64,000 nt of DNA from Cupriavidus laharis (GTDB lineage Bacteria > Pseudomonadota > Gammaproteobacteria > Burkholderiales > Burkholderiaceae), in the NCBI RefSeq assembly GCF_914271435.1, contig NZ_CAJZAI010000006.1, positions 186,001 to 250,000 on the forward strand. Reading direction: 5' to 3'. Positions 53,536 to 62,453 of the stretch are shown piece by piece. The notes below the pieces were generated by a model that made no database searches, was not told the DNA's origin, and saw only the letters and a program-made list of their open reading frames with translations. Position 1 is the first letter of the stretch. Each line of letters starts with the position of its first letter. The translations under genes and the position numbers were made by a program.

Positions 53536-54650
53536 AGCGAAACCAGAAGATCCTGATCGCCGTGCTGTGCACGGTGGCTGTACTCAGCGCCACCGCTGCG
53601 GTACGCAAAGCCGGCAGCGCTCGCCAGTCGCAGGCATCCGCACTGGCCCCGGCGCCTTCCGTGGTGGAGTTCCTGCAGTCCGACCTGGTGCGGGCAGGCA
53701 CGCGCGACCTGCAGGTCGCGCTGCCGCTGTCGGGCAGCCTGCGCGCGCTGAACCAGGCCTCGGTCAAGGCCAAGGTCTCGGGCGAGGTGCAGCGGGTGCT
53801 CGTGCGCGAAGGCGAGGCCGTGCGCGCAGGCCAGGTGATCGTACGCATCGACCCGACCGAATACGAAGCCAAGGTCGCGCAGGCCCGCGGCCAGATGCTG
53901 GCGGCGCAAGGCCAGTACGAGAATTCGCGCCAGACGTGGGAACGCAACCGCGAACTCGTCGGCAAGGGCTTTATCTCGAAGACTGCGTTCGACAACTACC
54001 GGTCCAATCTTGACGTGGCACACGCCAACCTGGACGCCGCCCGGGGCGGGCTGGCCGTGGCGCAGAAGGCGCTGAACGATACCGTGGTCAAGGCCCCGCT
54101 CGACGGCATGGTCGCGGCACGCGCCGTGCAGCCTGGTGAGAAGGTATCGCCCGACACGCGCCTGATCGATGTGGTGGACCTGCGCGTGCTGGAACTGGAA
54201 GCCCCGGTGCCGATGGCCGACGTGGCGCGCGCCTCGGTAGGCCAGTCGGTGCAGCTGAACGTGGAAGGTGCCGGGCAATTCTCCGGCGCGCTCGTGCGCA
54301 TCAACCCGGCCGTGAGCCAGGGCACGCGCAGCATCATGGTCTACGTGCGCGTGCAGAACGGCGACGGCAAGCTGCGCGCCGGCATGTTCGCGCGCGGCGC
54401 GCTCGTACTCGGCGAGCGCAGCGGCGTGGTGTCGGTGCCTGCCTCGGCGGTACGTAGCGACGGCGAACGCGCCTTTGTCTACGTGGTCGAGAACGGCATG
54501 CTCGCCGAGCGTGCCGTACAGACCGGCGTGCGCGACGAAGGCAGCGGCATGGTCGAGATCGTCTCGGGCCTTGCCGCCGGTACCGAGATCGTGCGCAACA
54601 ACCTCGGCACGCTGCGCAGCGGCAGCCAGGTGCGCCGCGTGAAAGCCTGA
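53532..54650 (+). CDS. RND efflux periplasmic adaptor (MFP)
   Basis: A 372-residue membrane-fusion protein. An N-terminal hydrophobic segment (about 6-24) anchors or exports it. The order is barrel, lipoyl half (VSGEVQRVLVREGEAV), alpha hairpin (about 105-170), lipoyl half and beta-barrel. It bridges the RND pump (next gene) and a TolC partner. ATGA overlap with tetR shows operon linkage. Confidence 0.92.
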   Translation: MKRNQKILIAVLCTVAVLSATAAVRKAGSARQSQASALAPAPSVVEFLQSDLVRAGTRDLQVALPLSGSLRALNQASVKAKVSGEVQRVLVREGEAVRAGQVIVRIDPTEYEAKVAQARGQMLAAQGQYENSRQTWERNRELVGKGFISKTAFDNYRSNLDVAHANLDAARGGLAVAQKALNDTVVKAPLDGMVAARAVQPGEKVSPDTRLIDVVDLRVLELEAPVPMADVARASVGQSVQLNVEGAGQFSGALVRINPAVSQGTRSIMVYVRVQNGDGKLRAGMFARGALVLGERSGVVSVPASAVRSDGERAFVYVVENGMLAERAVQTGVRDEGSGMVEIVSGLAAGTEIVRNNLGTLRSGSQVRRVKA

Positions 54651-54669
54651 GGCCTGAGGACGACCCGCC

Positions 54670-57600
54670 ATGTGGTTCACTCGCCTGTCGATCCAGAATC
54701 CGGTGCTGGCCACCATGATGATGATGGCGTTCATCGTGGTGGGCCTGTTCTCCTACCAGCGCCTGCCGGTGGACCAGTTCCCCGACATCACCTTCCCCGT
54801 GGTGGTGGTGCAGACCGAGTACCCGGGCGCCGCGCCGGAATCGGTCGAGTCCGACGTCACGCGCAAGGTCGAAGAGATCGTCAACACGATTTCCGGCATC
54901 GACGAGATCTTCTCGCACTCCTACCAAGGCACTTCGGTCGTCGTCGTCAAGTTCGACCTGAGCGTCGACGTGGGCCAGGCTGCGCAGGACGTGCGCGACA
55001 AGCTCGCGCTGATCCGGCCGCAGCTTCGCGACGAGGTCGAAGAGCCGCGCGTGCTGCGCTACGACCCTACCGACGCACCGATCTTCTACTTGTCCGTTTC
55101 CAACGCGCCGGGCGCGCAGCGCAGCCAGCGCGAGCTGACCACCATCGCCGACCAGATCGTGCGCAAGCGGCTGGAAACCGTACGCGGCGTCGGTGCAATC
55201 AACATCGTCGGCGGCACCAAGCGCGAGGTGGAGATCCGCATCCGCCCGGCCCAGCTCGAAGCGCTGGGCATCGGCATCGACCAGGTGATGAACGCCATCC
55301 GCAGCGAGAACCAGGAGCTGCCCGCCGGCGAACTGCGCTCGTCCTCGACCGAGACCGTCGTGCAGATCAAGGGCCGCGTGCCGACGCCCGATGCCTTCCG
55401 CCGCATCATCGTCGCGCGCCGCGCGGGCCAGCCGGTCACGCTCGGCGAAATCGCCGACGTGCGCGACGGCCAGGAAGAGCAGGAAAGCCTGGCCCTGCTG
55501 GACGGCAAGCGCGCCCTCTTCCTCTCCGTGGTCAAGGCACAGGGCCAGAACACCGTCGATACCGTCGACGGCCTGGTGCGCATGGCCGACGAGGTACGCA
55601 AACTGGTACCCGCCGGCGTGCAACTCACCGTGGTCAACGACACGGCCCGCGGCATCCGCAGCAGCGTGAAGGAGGTGCGCTCCACGCTGCTGGAAGGCGC
55701 GCTGCTGACGGTGGCGATCGTCTTCCTCTTCCTCGGCTCCTGGCGCAGCACGGTCATCACCGGCCTGACGCTGCCGATCGCGCTGATCGGCACCTTCGGC
55801 GTGATGTACCTGTGCGGCTTCACGCTCAACGTGATCACGCTGATGGCGCTGTCGCTGTGCGTGGGCCTGCTGATCGACGACGCCATCGTGGTGCGCGAAA
55901 ACATCGTGCGCCACAACCTGATGGGCAAGGATCACCGCACGTCTGCGCTCGACGGCACCGCCGAGATCGGGCTCGCGGTGCTGGCCACGACGTTCTCGAT
56001 CGTCGCGGTGTTCCTGCCGGTGGGCTTCATGGGCGGCATCATCGGGCGCTTCTTTCACCAGTTCGGCATCACGGTGGTCGCCGCGGTGCTGATCTCGATG
56101 TTCGTGTCGTTCACGCTGGACCCGATGCTGTCCTCGGTCTGGCACGACCCCGACCTCCACGGCACCGGCAACAAGACAAGCTGGTACGGCCGCACGGTGG
56201 GCCGGCTGCTTGACTGGTTCTCGGCGCGCATGGATGCGCTGGGCCATGGCTACGCCGCCATGCTGGGCTGGGCACTGAAGCACCGGCTGGCCACCACGCT
56301 GATCGCAATCGTCACGTTCTTCGGCAGCTTCGCGCTGGTGCCGCTGATCGGCACGGAATTCGTACCCGCCGCCGACCTGGGCGAAACGCAGGTCGGATTC
56401 ACCACGCCGGTCGGCACCTCGATGGAGGTCACCGAAGCCAAGGTGCGGCAGGTGGAGGCGGCACTCAAGTCATTCCCCGAAGTCGCCTATACCTATGCGA
56501 CGATCAACGCCGGCAATACGTCCGGACGCAACAACGCGCTGGTGTCGGTGCGGCTGGTGGACCGCCGCGCGCGCAAGCTGTCCACCGTGCAGCTCAACCC
56601 AAAGATCCGCGAGCGGCTGACCGGCATTGCCGGCATCACGCTGACCATGGTAGGCATGCCCGACGGCGCCGGCGGGCAGAAGGCGATCCAGGTATCGATC
56701 CAGGGCGATGACCTCAACGAACTGCGGCGGCTGTCGCAGGAGGCCAGCCGCCGTATGCTGGCCATCCGCGGCCTGGCGGACCTGGATTCGAGCATGAAGG
56801 ACGACCGGCCAACCATCGAGGTGCGTATCCGTCGCGAACTGGCTTCGGACCTCGGCGTAGGCGTCGCGCAGATCGGCAATGCGCTGCGGCCGCTGCTGGC
56901 GGGCGATGCCATCAGCTCATGGCGGGCGCCGGACGACCAGAACTACGACGTGCGCGTGCGGCTGCCGCGCGATGCGCGCACCGGGCTGGCCGACCTCAAC
57001 GCGCTGATGATCGCCAGCAACCAGACCAACCTCGACGGCACGCCGAAGATGGTGCCGCTGCGGCAGGTGGCCGACCTGGTGCCCACCACCGGCGCCAACC
57101 AGATCAGCCGCCGCGACCTGAACCGCGAGGTCGAGCTGACCGCCAACACCGCCGGGCGCTCCGCAGGCGAAGTCGCGCGCGACGTCAAGGCCGCGCTGGA
57201 TGGCATGACCTGGCCGGCTGGCTACAAGTACCGCTTTGGCGGCTCGACCAAGTCGATGAATGAATCGTTCGGCTACGCGGTGTCGGCGCTGGCCCTGGCG
57301 GTGATCTTCATCTACATGATCCTGGCCTCGCAGTTCGCCAGCTTCTTCCAGCCGATCGCCATCATGACCTCGCTGCCGCTCACGCTGATCGGCGTGTTCG
57401 CGGCGCTGCTGCTGTTCCGCTCCACGCTCAATATGTTCTCGATCATCGGCTTCATCATGCTGATGGGGCTGGTCACCAAGAACGCGATCCTGCTGGTGGA
57501 TTTTGCCAACCAGGCGCGGCGCGGGCATGTGGACGGCGGCGACGGCCACGCGCCGCTTTCGCGCGAGGCCGCGCTGATCGAAGCCGCGCGCGTGCGGCTG

Positions 57601-57885
57601 CGCCCGATCCTGATGACCACGCTGGCCATGATCTTCGGCATGGTGCCGCTGGCCTTCAGCCTCGGCGAAGGTGCCGAGCAGCGCGCGCCGATGGGCCAGA
57701 CGGTGATCGGCGGCATCATCACCTCGTCGATCCTGACGCTCGTGGTCGTACCAGTGATCTATACGTATCTTGATGATTTCGCGGCATGGCTGCGCCGGCA
57801 ATGGCAGGGCAAGCCAGCCACGCCGGCCAGCCTGCCCGCCGAATCCGACGCAGCGGCAGTGGCAAAACATCGGAGCGCCGAATGA
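54670..57885 (+). CDS. RND-family multidrug efflux permease
   Basis: A 1071-residue inner-membrane pump with 12 transmembrane helices in two repeats. It begins [19 protein letters not shown]. The proton-relay helix TM4 carries [17 protein letters not shown] (Asp-Asp), as in the AcrB/MdtBC group. It exports drugs, metals or hydrophobic compounds with proton antiport. The C-terminal region keeps [20 protein letters not shown]. The substrate is unknown. A TolC-like gene lies about 1.2 kb downstream. Confidence 0.95.
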   Translation: MWFTRLSIQNPVLATMMMMAFIVVGLFSYQRLPVDQFPDITFPVVVVQTEYPGAAPESVESDVTRKVEEIVNTISGIDEIFSHSYQGTSVVVVKFDLSVDVGQAAQDVRDKLALIRPQLRDEVEEPRVLRYDPTDAPIFYLSVSNAPGAQRSQRELTTIADQIVRKRLETVRGVGAINIVGGTKREVEIRIRPAQLEALGIGIDQVMNAIRSENQELPAGELRSSSTETVVQIKGRVPTPDAFRRIIVARRAGQPVTLGEIADVRDGQEEQESLALLDGKRALFLSVVKAQGQNTVDTVDGLVRMADEVRKLVPAGVQLTVVNDTARGIRSSVKEVRSTLLEGALLTVAIVFLFLGSWRSTVITGLTLPIALIGTFGVMYLCGFTLNVITLMALSLCVGLLIDDAIVVRENIVRHNLMGKDHRTSALDGTAEIGLAVLATTFSIVAVFLPVGFMGGIIGRFFHQFGITVVAAVLISMFVSFTLDPMLSSVWHDPDLHGTGNKTSWYGRTVGRLLDWFSARMDALGHGYAAMLGWALKHRLATTLIAIVTFFGSFALVPLIGTEFVPAADLGETQVGFTTPVGTSMEVTEAKVRQVEAALKSFPEVAYTYATINAGNTSGRNNALVSVRLVDRRARKLSTVQLNPKIRERLTGIAGITLTMVGMPDGAGGQKAIQVSIQGDDLNELRRLSQEASRRMLAIRGLADLDSSMKDDRPTIEVRIRRELASDLGVGVAQIGNALRPLLAGDAISSWRAPDDQNYDVRVRLPRDARTGLADLNALMIASNQTNLDGTPKMVPLRQVADLVPTTGANQISRRDLNREVELTANTAGRSAGEVARDVKAALDGMTWPAGYKYRFGGSTKSMNESFGYAVSALALAVIFIYMILASQFASFFQPIAIMTSLPLTLIGVFAALLLFRSTLNMFSIIGFIMLMGLVTKNAILLVDFANQARRGHVDGGDGHAPLSREAALIEAARVRLRPILMTTLAMIFGMVPLAFSLGEGAEQRAPMGQTVIGGIITSSILTLVVVPVIYTYLDDFAAWLRRQWQGKPATPASLPAESDAAAVAKHRSAE

Positions 57886-58002
57886 GCCGGACGGCGCACG
57901 GAAGGTTAAAATACTGGGTTTGACAAGACTGCCCGGCCGTGGCACCGCGCGGCCCGGACACAAGCACCCACATAGCGGTTGGCATTGGTAAGGAATGGCA
58001 AG

Positions 58003-58656
58003 ATGGATCTCGAAAAAGCCCGCTTCAACATGATCGAACAGCAAATCCGCCCGTGGGATGTGCTGGACCAGGAAATCCTGGACCTGCTGGCGGTGGTCAA
58101 GCGCGAGGAATTCGTTCCCGCCGCCTACAAGGGCCTGGCCTTCGTCGACATGGAGATTCCACTGCCGGGCGGCCAGAACATGCTGCCGCCGCGCGTGGAA
58201 GCCCGCATCCTGCAGGAACTGGCGGTGCGCAAGCATGAGAACGTGCTGGAAATCGGCGCCGGCTCCGGCTACATGGCCGCGCTGCTGGCCAACCGCGCGC
58301 GCCATGTGCTGACCGTGGACATCGTGCCCGAGCTCGTGACCCTGGCGCGCCAGAACCTGGCCAACGCCGGCATCACCAACGTCGACGTGGCCGAAGGCAA
58401 CGCCGCCGACGGCTGGGCCGCTGCCGCGCCGTACGACGTGATCTGCATCTCTGGCTCGCTGCCGGCCATCCCGCAGTCGATCCTGTCGCAGGTCAAGGTG
58501 GGCGGCCGCATCGCCGCCTTCGTCGGCACGCTGCCGGTGATGGAAGCGCGCCTGGTCACGCGCCTGTCCGAAACCGAATACCAGGTCGTGAACCTGTTCG
58601 AGACCGCGGTCAAGCCGCTGGTCGGCGCAGCCCAGCCGTCGCAGTTCCGGTTCTGA
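58003..58656 (+). CDS. Protein-L-isoaspartate O-methyltransferase-like protein
   Basis: A 217-residue SAM enzyme. The SAM loop is VLEIGAGSGYMAALLA, and the N-terminal MIEQQIRPWDV and PLPGGQNMLPPRVEARI blocks are typical of the Pcm family, which repairs isoaspartyl residues. It lies just before rhodanese and tolC, a frequent order in betaproteobacteria. Start at 58003 after AAGGAAT; an upstream TTG adds eight residues. Confidence 0.87.
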   Translation: MDLEKARFNMIEQQIRPWDVLDQEILDLLAVVKREEFVPAAYKGLAFVDMEIPLPGGQNMLPPRVEARILQELAVRKHENVLEIGAGSGYMAALLANRARHVLTVDIVPELVTLARQNLANAGITNVDVAEGNAADGWAAAAPYDVICISGSLPAIPQSILSQVKVGGRIAAFVGTLPVMEARLVTRLSETEYQVVNLFETAVKPLVGAAQPSQFRF

Positions 58657-58669
58657 GGACACAGCCGCC

Positions 58670-58993
58670 ATGCAGGTCATCCAAGCTACCGAACTGGCCC
58701 AGTGGCTGGCCGACGCCAGCCGCGCCAGGCCTGTGCTGCTGGATGTGCGTGAGCCCTGGGAGGTGCAAACCTGCGCCATGCCCGGCATCACCCACATCCC
58801 CATGCGCGACATTCCGGCGCGCGCGGCCGAAATCGACGAAGACGCGGACATCGTCTGCATCTGCCACCACGGCATGCGCAGCATGCAGGTGGCCGCGTAT
58901 CTCGAACGGCAGGGCTACGCCAGGGTCTACAACCTCACCGGCGGCATCGATGCCTGGGCGAGCGACGTGGATCCGGCCATGCCGAAGTACTGA
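58670..58993 (+). CDS. Rhodanese-like domain protein
   Basis: A 107-residue single-domain sulfurtransferase. The active-site loop is ICHHGMRSMQVAAYL, with the conserved cysteine, after the WEVQTCAMPGITHIPM segment; CHHGMRS rather than the classic CxxGxRS is a common single-domain variant. It lies 14 bp after the methyltransferase gene and 90 bp before tolC, probably one operon. Confidence 0.9.
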   Translation: MQVIQATELAQWLADASRARPVLLDVREPWEVQTCAMPGITHIPMRDIPARAAEIDEDADIVCICHHGMRSMQVAAYLERQGYARVYNLTGGIDAWASDVDPAMPKY

Positions 58994-59087
58994 GGGCTCG
59001 CAGTCCAGCTAGCCGGCCCGCCCGCGAAGTCAAACCCGAACAAGAAACGACCGTTGGCCGGGCCTGTGCCGGCAACCTGGAGATGTG

Positions 59088-60596
59088 ATGACGTTTGCGC
59101 CTTTCGCCGCGACCGGCAGGATGCGGCTGGCCGTTGCGCTGTCCTTTGCGCTGCCCCTGTATGCGCTGCTGCAGGTGCCGGCGGCTTCGGCTGCCGACCT
59201 GCTGCAGGTCTACCGCGACGCCCAGTCCAATGACGCCCAGTTCGCCAGTGCACGCTCGCAGCTGCTGGCCACGCGCGAGCGGCTGCCGCAGGGGCGCGCC
59301 GGGCTGCTGCCACAGGTGGTCGGCACCGCAGGCGCCAACCGCACCAAGCTCGACCAGACCGCGTCGCTGCCGATCGGCGGCTCGCCCAGCACCTCGGGCA
59401 CACGTTTCTTCAACAACAACAACTGGCAGCTGCAACTGAGCCAGCCACTATTCCGCTGGGACCGCTGGGAAACCTACAAGCAGGGCGAACTGGCCGCGCT
59501 GGCCGGTGAAGTCACTTTCCACCAGGCCGAGCTCGACCTGATCACGCGCAGCGCGCAGGCGTACTTCGACGTACTGGCCGCGCAAGACAACCTGTACCTG
59601 GCGCGCGCGCAGAAGAAGGCCATCGGCGAGCAGCTGGAGCAGGCCAAGCGCAATTTCGAGGTCGGCACCGCCACCATCGTCGATGCCAACGATGCGCAGG
59701 CGCGCTACGACCTCGCCACCTCCACCGAGATCGCCGCGCAGAATGACCTGGAGATCCGGCGCGCCACGCTGCAGCAGATCACCGGCAAGCCCGTCGACGA
59801 CCTGCTGGGCCTGCGCCCCGAGGCGCCGATCCCCGGCCCGCAGCCGCCCGATGTCAACGCCTGGGCCGCACAGGCGGAAGCCGGCAATCTGCAGGTGAAC
59901 CTGGCCAGCTACAACCTGGAGACCGCGCAGCGCGAAACCAACAAGGCCAAGGCCGGGCACCTGCCTTCGGTCGACCTGGTCGCGTCATACGGGTTCAACA
60001 ACCAGACCGGCAGCGCTACACAGGTGGTCTCGACCCACTACAACGCCTCGCAGATCGGCGTGCAGCTGACCCTGCCGATCTTTGCCGGCGGCCAGATCCA
60101 GTCGCGCGTGCGGGAAACGCTGGCGCTGGCCGACAAGGCCGCCAGCGACCTGGAATTCGCGCGCCGCACCGCCGCGCAGAGCGCGCGCCAGAGCTATTCG
60201 GGGGTTTCCAACGGCCTGGTACAGGTCAAGGCGCTGGAAGCGGCCGAGCGCTCGGCCCAGAGCGCGGTGGAATCGAACCAGCTCGGCTACGAAGTGGGCG
60301 TGCGCATCAACATCGACGTGCTCAACGCCGAGGCGCAGTTGTTCCAGACGCGCGCCAACCTGGCCAAGGCCCGCTATGACACGATCATGAACGGCCTGCG
60401 GCTGAAGGCATCGACGGGGGTGCTGAAGGAAGACGATGTCGTCCAGATCAATACGCTGCTGACGTCGGCGCCGGGGGCTATGTACCAGTTGCCGCAGAAG
60501 GCGAAGGTGGGGGCGGTGGCAACGCCCGCGCCTGCAGCGGCCGAACGCCGGGGTGGCCGGCGTGACGCGCTGGCTGGCGGCACGCCGCGCTCGTGA
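59088..60596 (+). CDS. TolC-family outer-membrane efflux protein
   Basis: A 502-residue outer-membrane channel. Signal peptide about 1-36 (PAASAADLL). The two TolC repeats carry QLQLSQPLFRWDRWE and VGVQLTLPIFAGGQI-type segments, and the equatorial QAYFDVLAAQDNLYLARAQK helix. It can serve type I secretion or RND efflux; proximity to the pump suggests the latter. ATG at 59088 follows GGAG; a GTG one codon earlier also fits. Its terminator is the target of element 2. Confidence 0.93.
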   Translation: MTFAPFAATGRMRLAVALSFALPLYALLQVPAASAADLLQVYRDAQSNDAQFASARSQLLATRERLPQGRAGLLPQVVGTAGANRTKLDQTASLPIGGSPSTSGTRFFNNNNWQLQLSQPLFRWDRWETYKQGELAALAGEVTFHQAELDLITRSAQAYFDVLAAQDNLYLARAQKKAIGEQLEQAKRNFEVGTATIVDANDAQARYDLATSTEIAAQNDLEIRRATLQQITGKPVDDLLGLRPEAPIPGPQPPDVNAWAAQAEAGNLQVNLASYNLETAQRETNKAKAGHLPSVDLVASYGFNNQTGSATQVVSTHYNASQIGVQLTLPIFAGGQIQSRVRETLALADKAASDLEFARRTAAQSARQSYSGVSNGLVQVKALEAAERSAQSAVESNQLGYEVGVRINIDVLNAEAQLFQTRANLAKARYDTIMNGLRLKASTGVLKEDDVVQINTLLTSAPGAMYQLPQKAKVGAVATPAPAAAERRGGRRDALAGGTPRS

Positions 60597-60625
60597 GGGG
60601 CACGGTGGGACAAAACAAAACGAGC

Positions 60626-60634
60626 CGCGATGCG
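60626..60634. repeat. Left 9-bp target duplication of element 2
   Basis: CGCGATGCG, repeated exactly at 62422-62430. It is the apex of the terminator between the convergent tolC-like and META-lipoprotein genes; neighbouring bases differ, so exactly 9 bp is duplicated. Confidence 0.87.
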
Positions 60635-60660
60635 CTAGCCGTTAACAAAAGGCATTGAAA

Positions 60661-60690
60661 GTGCGGGATCCGTGATGGCGGTTGATCTCG
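60661..60690. other. Subterminal hairpin in element 2
   Basis: GTGCGGGATC near the left end faces GATCTCGCAC after about 10 nt. Element 1 has a similar subterminal hairpin, GTGCAGGAAGA facing TCTTCTGCAC at 36653-36683. The shared arrangement suggests a transposition signal. Exact edges are approximate. Confidence 0.5.
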
Positions 60691-60914
60691 CACTTTTGCT
60701 TTGGCGTGTCCGCACCGGAGGAGCACGGTTGCGACCACAATCCTGCCGCAACGTCGTTCGCTTGTGGCCGGTCAGGCTGATCTGCTCCCAGCCCAGCGGC
60801 GACTGATATCGGTCGCCTGACGTCGATGACCTTGCCTGCGTCGTGTCGCGCGTTCGCAGCATCGGCGCCGCGGCATCGATGCCAAACAAGGCCTTGCGTT
60901 CTCGAAAATCGTTC

Positions 60915-60932
60915 TTGAGATGCCATTCTCAA
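60915..60932. promoter_or_regulatory. Palindrome upstream of the MNT gene
   Basis: TTGAGA-TGCCAT-TCTCAA, 6-nt arms around a 6-nt spacer, about 42 bp before the MNT start. Position suits an operator for autoregulation of the toxin-antitoxin operon, as is known for several type II or MNT/HEPN modules. Confidence 0.5.
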
Positions 60933-60973
60933 TCGCATACCATTTCAACGAGTTTCGATAAAGGAAAGGTGCG

Positions 60974-61264
60974 ATGAGACCCTCGCAAGCTCTCGATCTC
61001 AAGCGTAGTGCCATCCGCGACGCGGCGAGCCGCTTTCGCACGGCGAACCCACGCGTCTTCGGCTCGGTGCTCCGCGGCACAGACAGGGACGGCAGCGACC
61101 TGGACCTGCTGGTCGATGCGTTGCCTGGCGCGACGCTGTTCGACCTGGGCGGCCTGCAAGACGAGCTGGAATCGCTGCTCGGCGTCCACGTCGATCTGTT
61201 GACACCCGCAGACCTGCCCCCGAAGTTTCGGGCGAAGGTACTCGCAGAGGCGCAGCCGGTATGA
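60974..61264 (+). CDS. MNT-domain nucleotidyltransferase (antitoxin of HEPN/MNT module)
   Basis: A 96-residue minimal nucleotidyltransferase. The motif is VFGSVLRGTDRDGSDLDLLV, the GS..(x)..DxD core of the MNT fold. In these modules MNT adenylylates the HEPN partner and neutralises it. It overlaps the HEPN start by ATGA. GGAAAGGTGCG precedes the start. Confidence 0.88.
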   Translation: MRPSQALDLKRSAIRDAASRFRTANPRVFGSVLRGTDRDGSDLDLLVDALPGATLFDLGGLQDELESLLGVHVDLLTPADLPPKFRAKVLAEAQPV

Positions 61265-61647
61265 GCGAGAGCCGCCTGTCTGACTACCTTGGCCACATGC
61301 AGCAGGCCGCGACAGATGCGTGCTGCTTCGTGGAAGCGTTGGCCAAAGATGACTTCGTGCTGGACAAACGTACGCAGCAGGCCGTCATCATGAGCCTCAT
61401 CATCATCGGCGAGGCCGCGACCAAGGTGATGGATGGGTATGCTGAGTTTACCAAGGCGCACCCCGAGGTGCCTTGGCGCAGCATGCGCGGCATGCGTAAC
61501 CGAATCGCCCACGGCTACTTCGATATCAACCTCGACGTGGTGTGGGACACCGTGCAGATGGCGCTGCCGGAGTTGCTGAAGCAACTGTCTGCCGTGTGCC
61601 AGGATGCCGAAGACGGGGACCGTAACGACCATGGGATAGAACCATGA
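61261..61647 (+). CDS. HepT-like HEPN toxin (DUF86)
   Basis: A 128-residue all-helical HEPN protein. The RNase motif RX4HXY is RNRIAHGY near residue 80, complete, so it should be an active ribonuclease unless AMPylated by the MNT partner. Tyrosine in the motif is the modified residue in the family. Stop overlaps the 24-codon open frame by ATGA. Confidence 0.88.
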   Translation: MSESRLSDYLGHMQQAATDACCFVEALAKDDFVLDKRTQQAVIMSLIIIGEAATKVMDGYAEFTKAHPEVPWRSMRGMRNRIAHGYFDINLDVVWDTVQMALPELLKQLSAVCQDAEDGDRNDHGIEP

Positions 61648-61718
61648 CTGACGACAACAAGTCGCCAGTGATCGGCACGCGTCAGGGCATCGAGCGGGCG
61701 AGAGACAAGCCATGTTGA
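61644..61718 (+). CDS. Possible 24-residue coupled open frame
   Basis: ATG overlaps the HEPN stop (ATGA) and the frame MTDDNKSPVIGTRQGIERA ends just after the recombinase start (61712). It might be a translational coupler or a remnant of a larger gene between HEPN and recombinase. No family is recognised. Confidence 0.3.
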   Translation: MTDDNKSPVIGTRQGIERARDKPC

Positions 61719-62269
61719 TCGGTTACGCGCGCGTCTCGACGCAGGATCAGAACCTGGAACTACAGCGCGAAGCGCTGACCAAGGCCGGGTGCCAGAAGGT
61801 CTTTGAAGACAAGGTGAGCGGCACGCGAGCCGAGCGCCCCGGCTTGACGCAGGCGCTGGAGCTGTTGCGCGAGGGTGACGCCCTGGTTGTCTGGAAGCTC
61901 GACCGGCTGGGCCGCAGCATCAAGCAACTTGTCGATCTGGTCGGCGATCTGCACAAGCAAGGTGTCCAGTTCAAAAGTCTGGCCGACGCCATCGACACCG
62001 GCACGCCGTCCGGCCGGTGCTTCTTCCACGTCATGGCCAGCCTCGCTGAAATGGAGCGTGAGCTGACCATCGAACGTACTCGCGTCGGGCTGGAAATCGC
62101 ACGGCAGCTCGGCCGCAAGGGCGGCCGCAAGCCAAAGATGAACGACAGCAAGATTGAGTCAGCCAAGAAGTTGCTGGCCAGCGGCATCCCGCCCAAGGAC
62201 GTGGCCAAGAACCTCGGCGTATCCATTCCCACACTGTACCGCTGGGTGCCAGCCTCAGCGCACGCATAG
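61712..62269 (+). CDS. Serine recombinase (resolvase/invertase family)
   Basis: A 185-residue site-specific recombinase. The catalytic serine is in LIGYARVSTQDQNLELQREA, followed by the LVVWKLDRLGRS and MASLAEMERELTIERTRVGL blocks and a C-terminal helix-turn-helix (VAKNLGVSIPTLYRW). Such enzymes resolve Tn3-type cointegrates or invert DNA. It is the only recombination enzyme in the element; there is no DDE transposase. A res site was not identified. Confidence 0.92.
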   Translation: MLIGYARVSTQDQNLELQREALTKAGCQKVFEDKVSGTRAERPGLTQALELLREGDALVVWKLDRLGRSIKQLVDLVGDLHKQGVQFKSLADAIDTGTPSGRCFFHVMASLAEMERELTIERTRVGLEIARQLGRKGGRKPKMNDSKIESAKKLLASGIPPKDVAKNLGVSIPTLYRWVPASAHA

Positions 62270-62421
62270 CGTGCTTTGACATCCGTTCTCGGGGCTGGGC
62301 CGCCCCCGAACGTGAGTTGCTGCCAAGAATTTCGTCGGCGGACGCCTTGGATATCCCCTGGGCTGGGCACGGATCCCAGGGCGATTTCCTCAGATTTTCA
62401 ACACGTTTTGTTAACGGCTAG

Positions 62422-62430
62422 CGCGATGCG
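62422..62430. repeat. Right 9-bp target duplication of element 2
   Basis: CGCGATGCG, identical to 60626-60634. Confidence 0.87.
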
Positions 62431-62453
62431 GCCGTTTTGTTGAGGTGACCACC

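Larger units (their letters stand above)
60635..62421. mobile_element. Element 2: transposase-less MNT/HEPN-recombinase element in a terminator
   Basis: A 1787-bp segment bounded by perfect 16-bp inverted repeats (CTAGCCGTTAACAAAA at the left, its complement at the right) and exact 9-bp target repeats. Removing it with one repeat restores the hairpin GCCGC-GAT-GCGGC with A and T tracts. It carries an MNT nucleotidyltransferase, a HEPN protein, a 24-codon open frame and a serine recombinase, in coupled order, but no transposase. The first 330 bp (60635-60960) hold no recognised gene. The ends are related to element 1, and the right 38 bp of both elements match at about 30 positions. Confidence 0.83.

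Noticed and set aside
54334-56283. Long antisense open frame over the RND pump
   Set aside because: Shadow frame; His/Arg-rich with no motif.
36627-62421. Integron attC/cassette interpretation of GTTAAC ends
   Set aside because: The ends are inverted repeats on both sides with 9-bp direct duplications, whereas integron cassettes carry one attC in direct orientation and no target duplication.
60635-62421. Tn3-family transposon interpretation
   Set aside because: Ends do not start with the usual GGGG 38-bp repeats and duplications are 9 bp rather than 5 bp; no TnpA is present. A derivative cannot be excluded.
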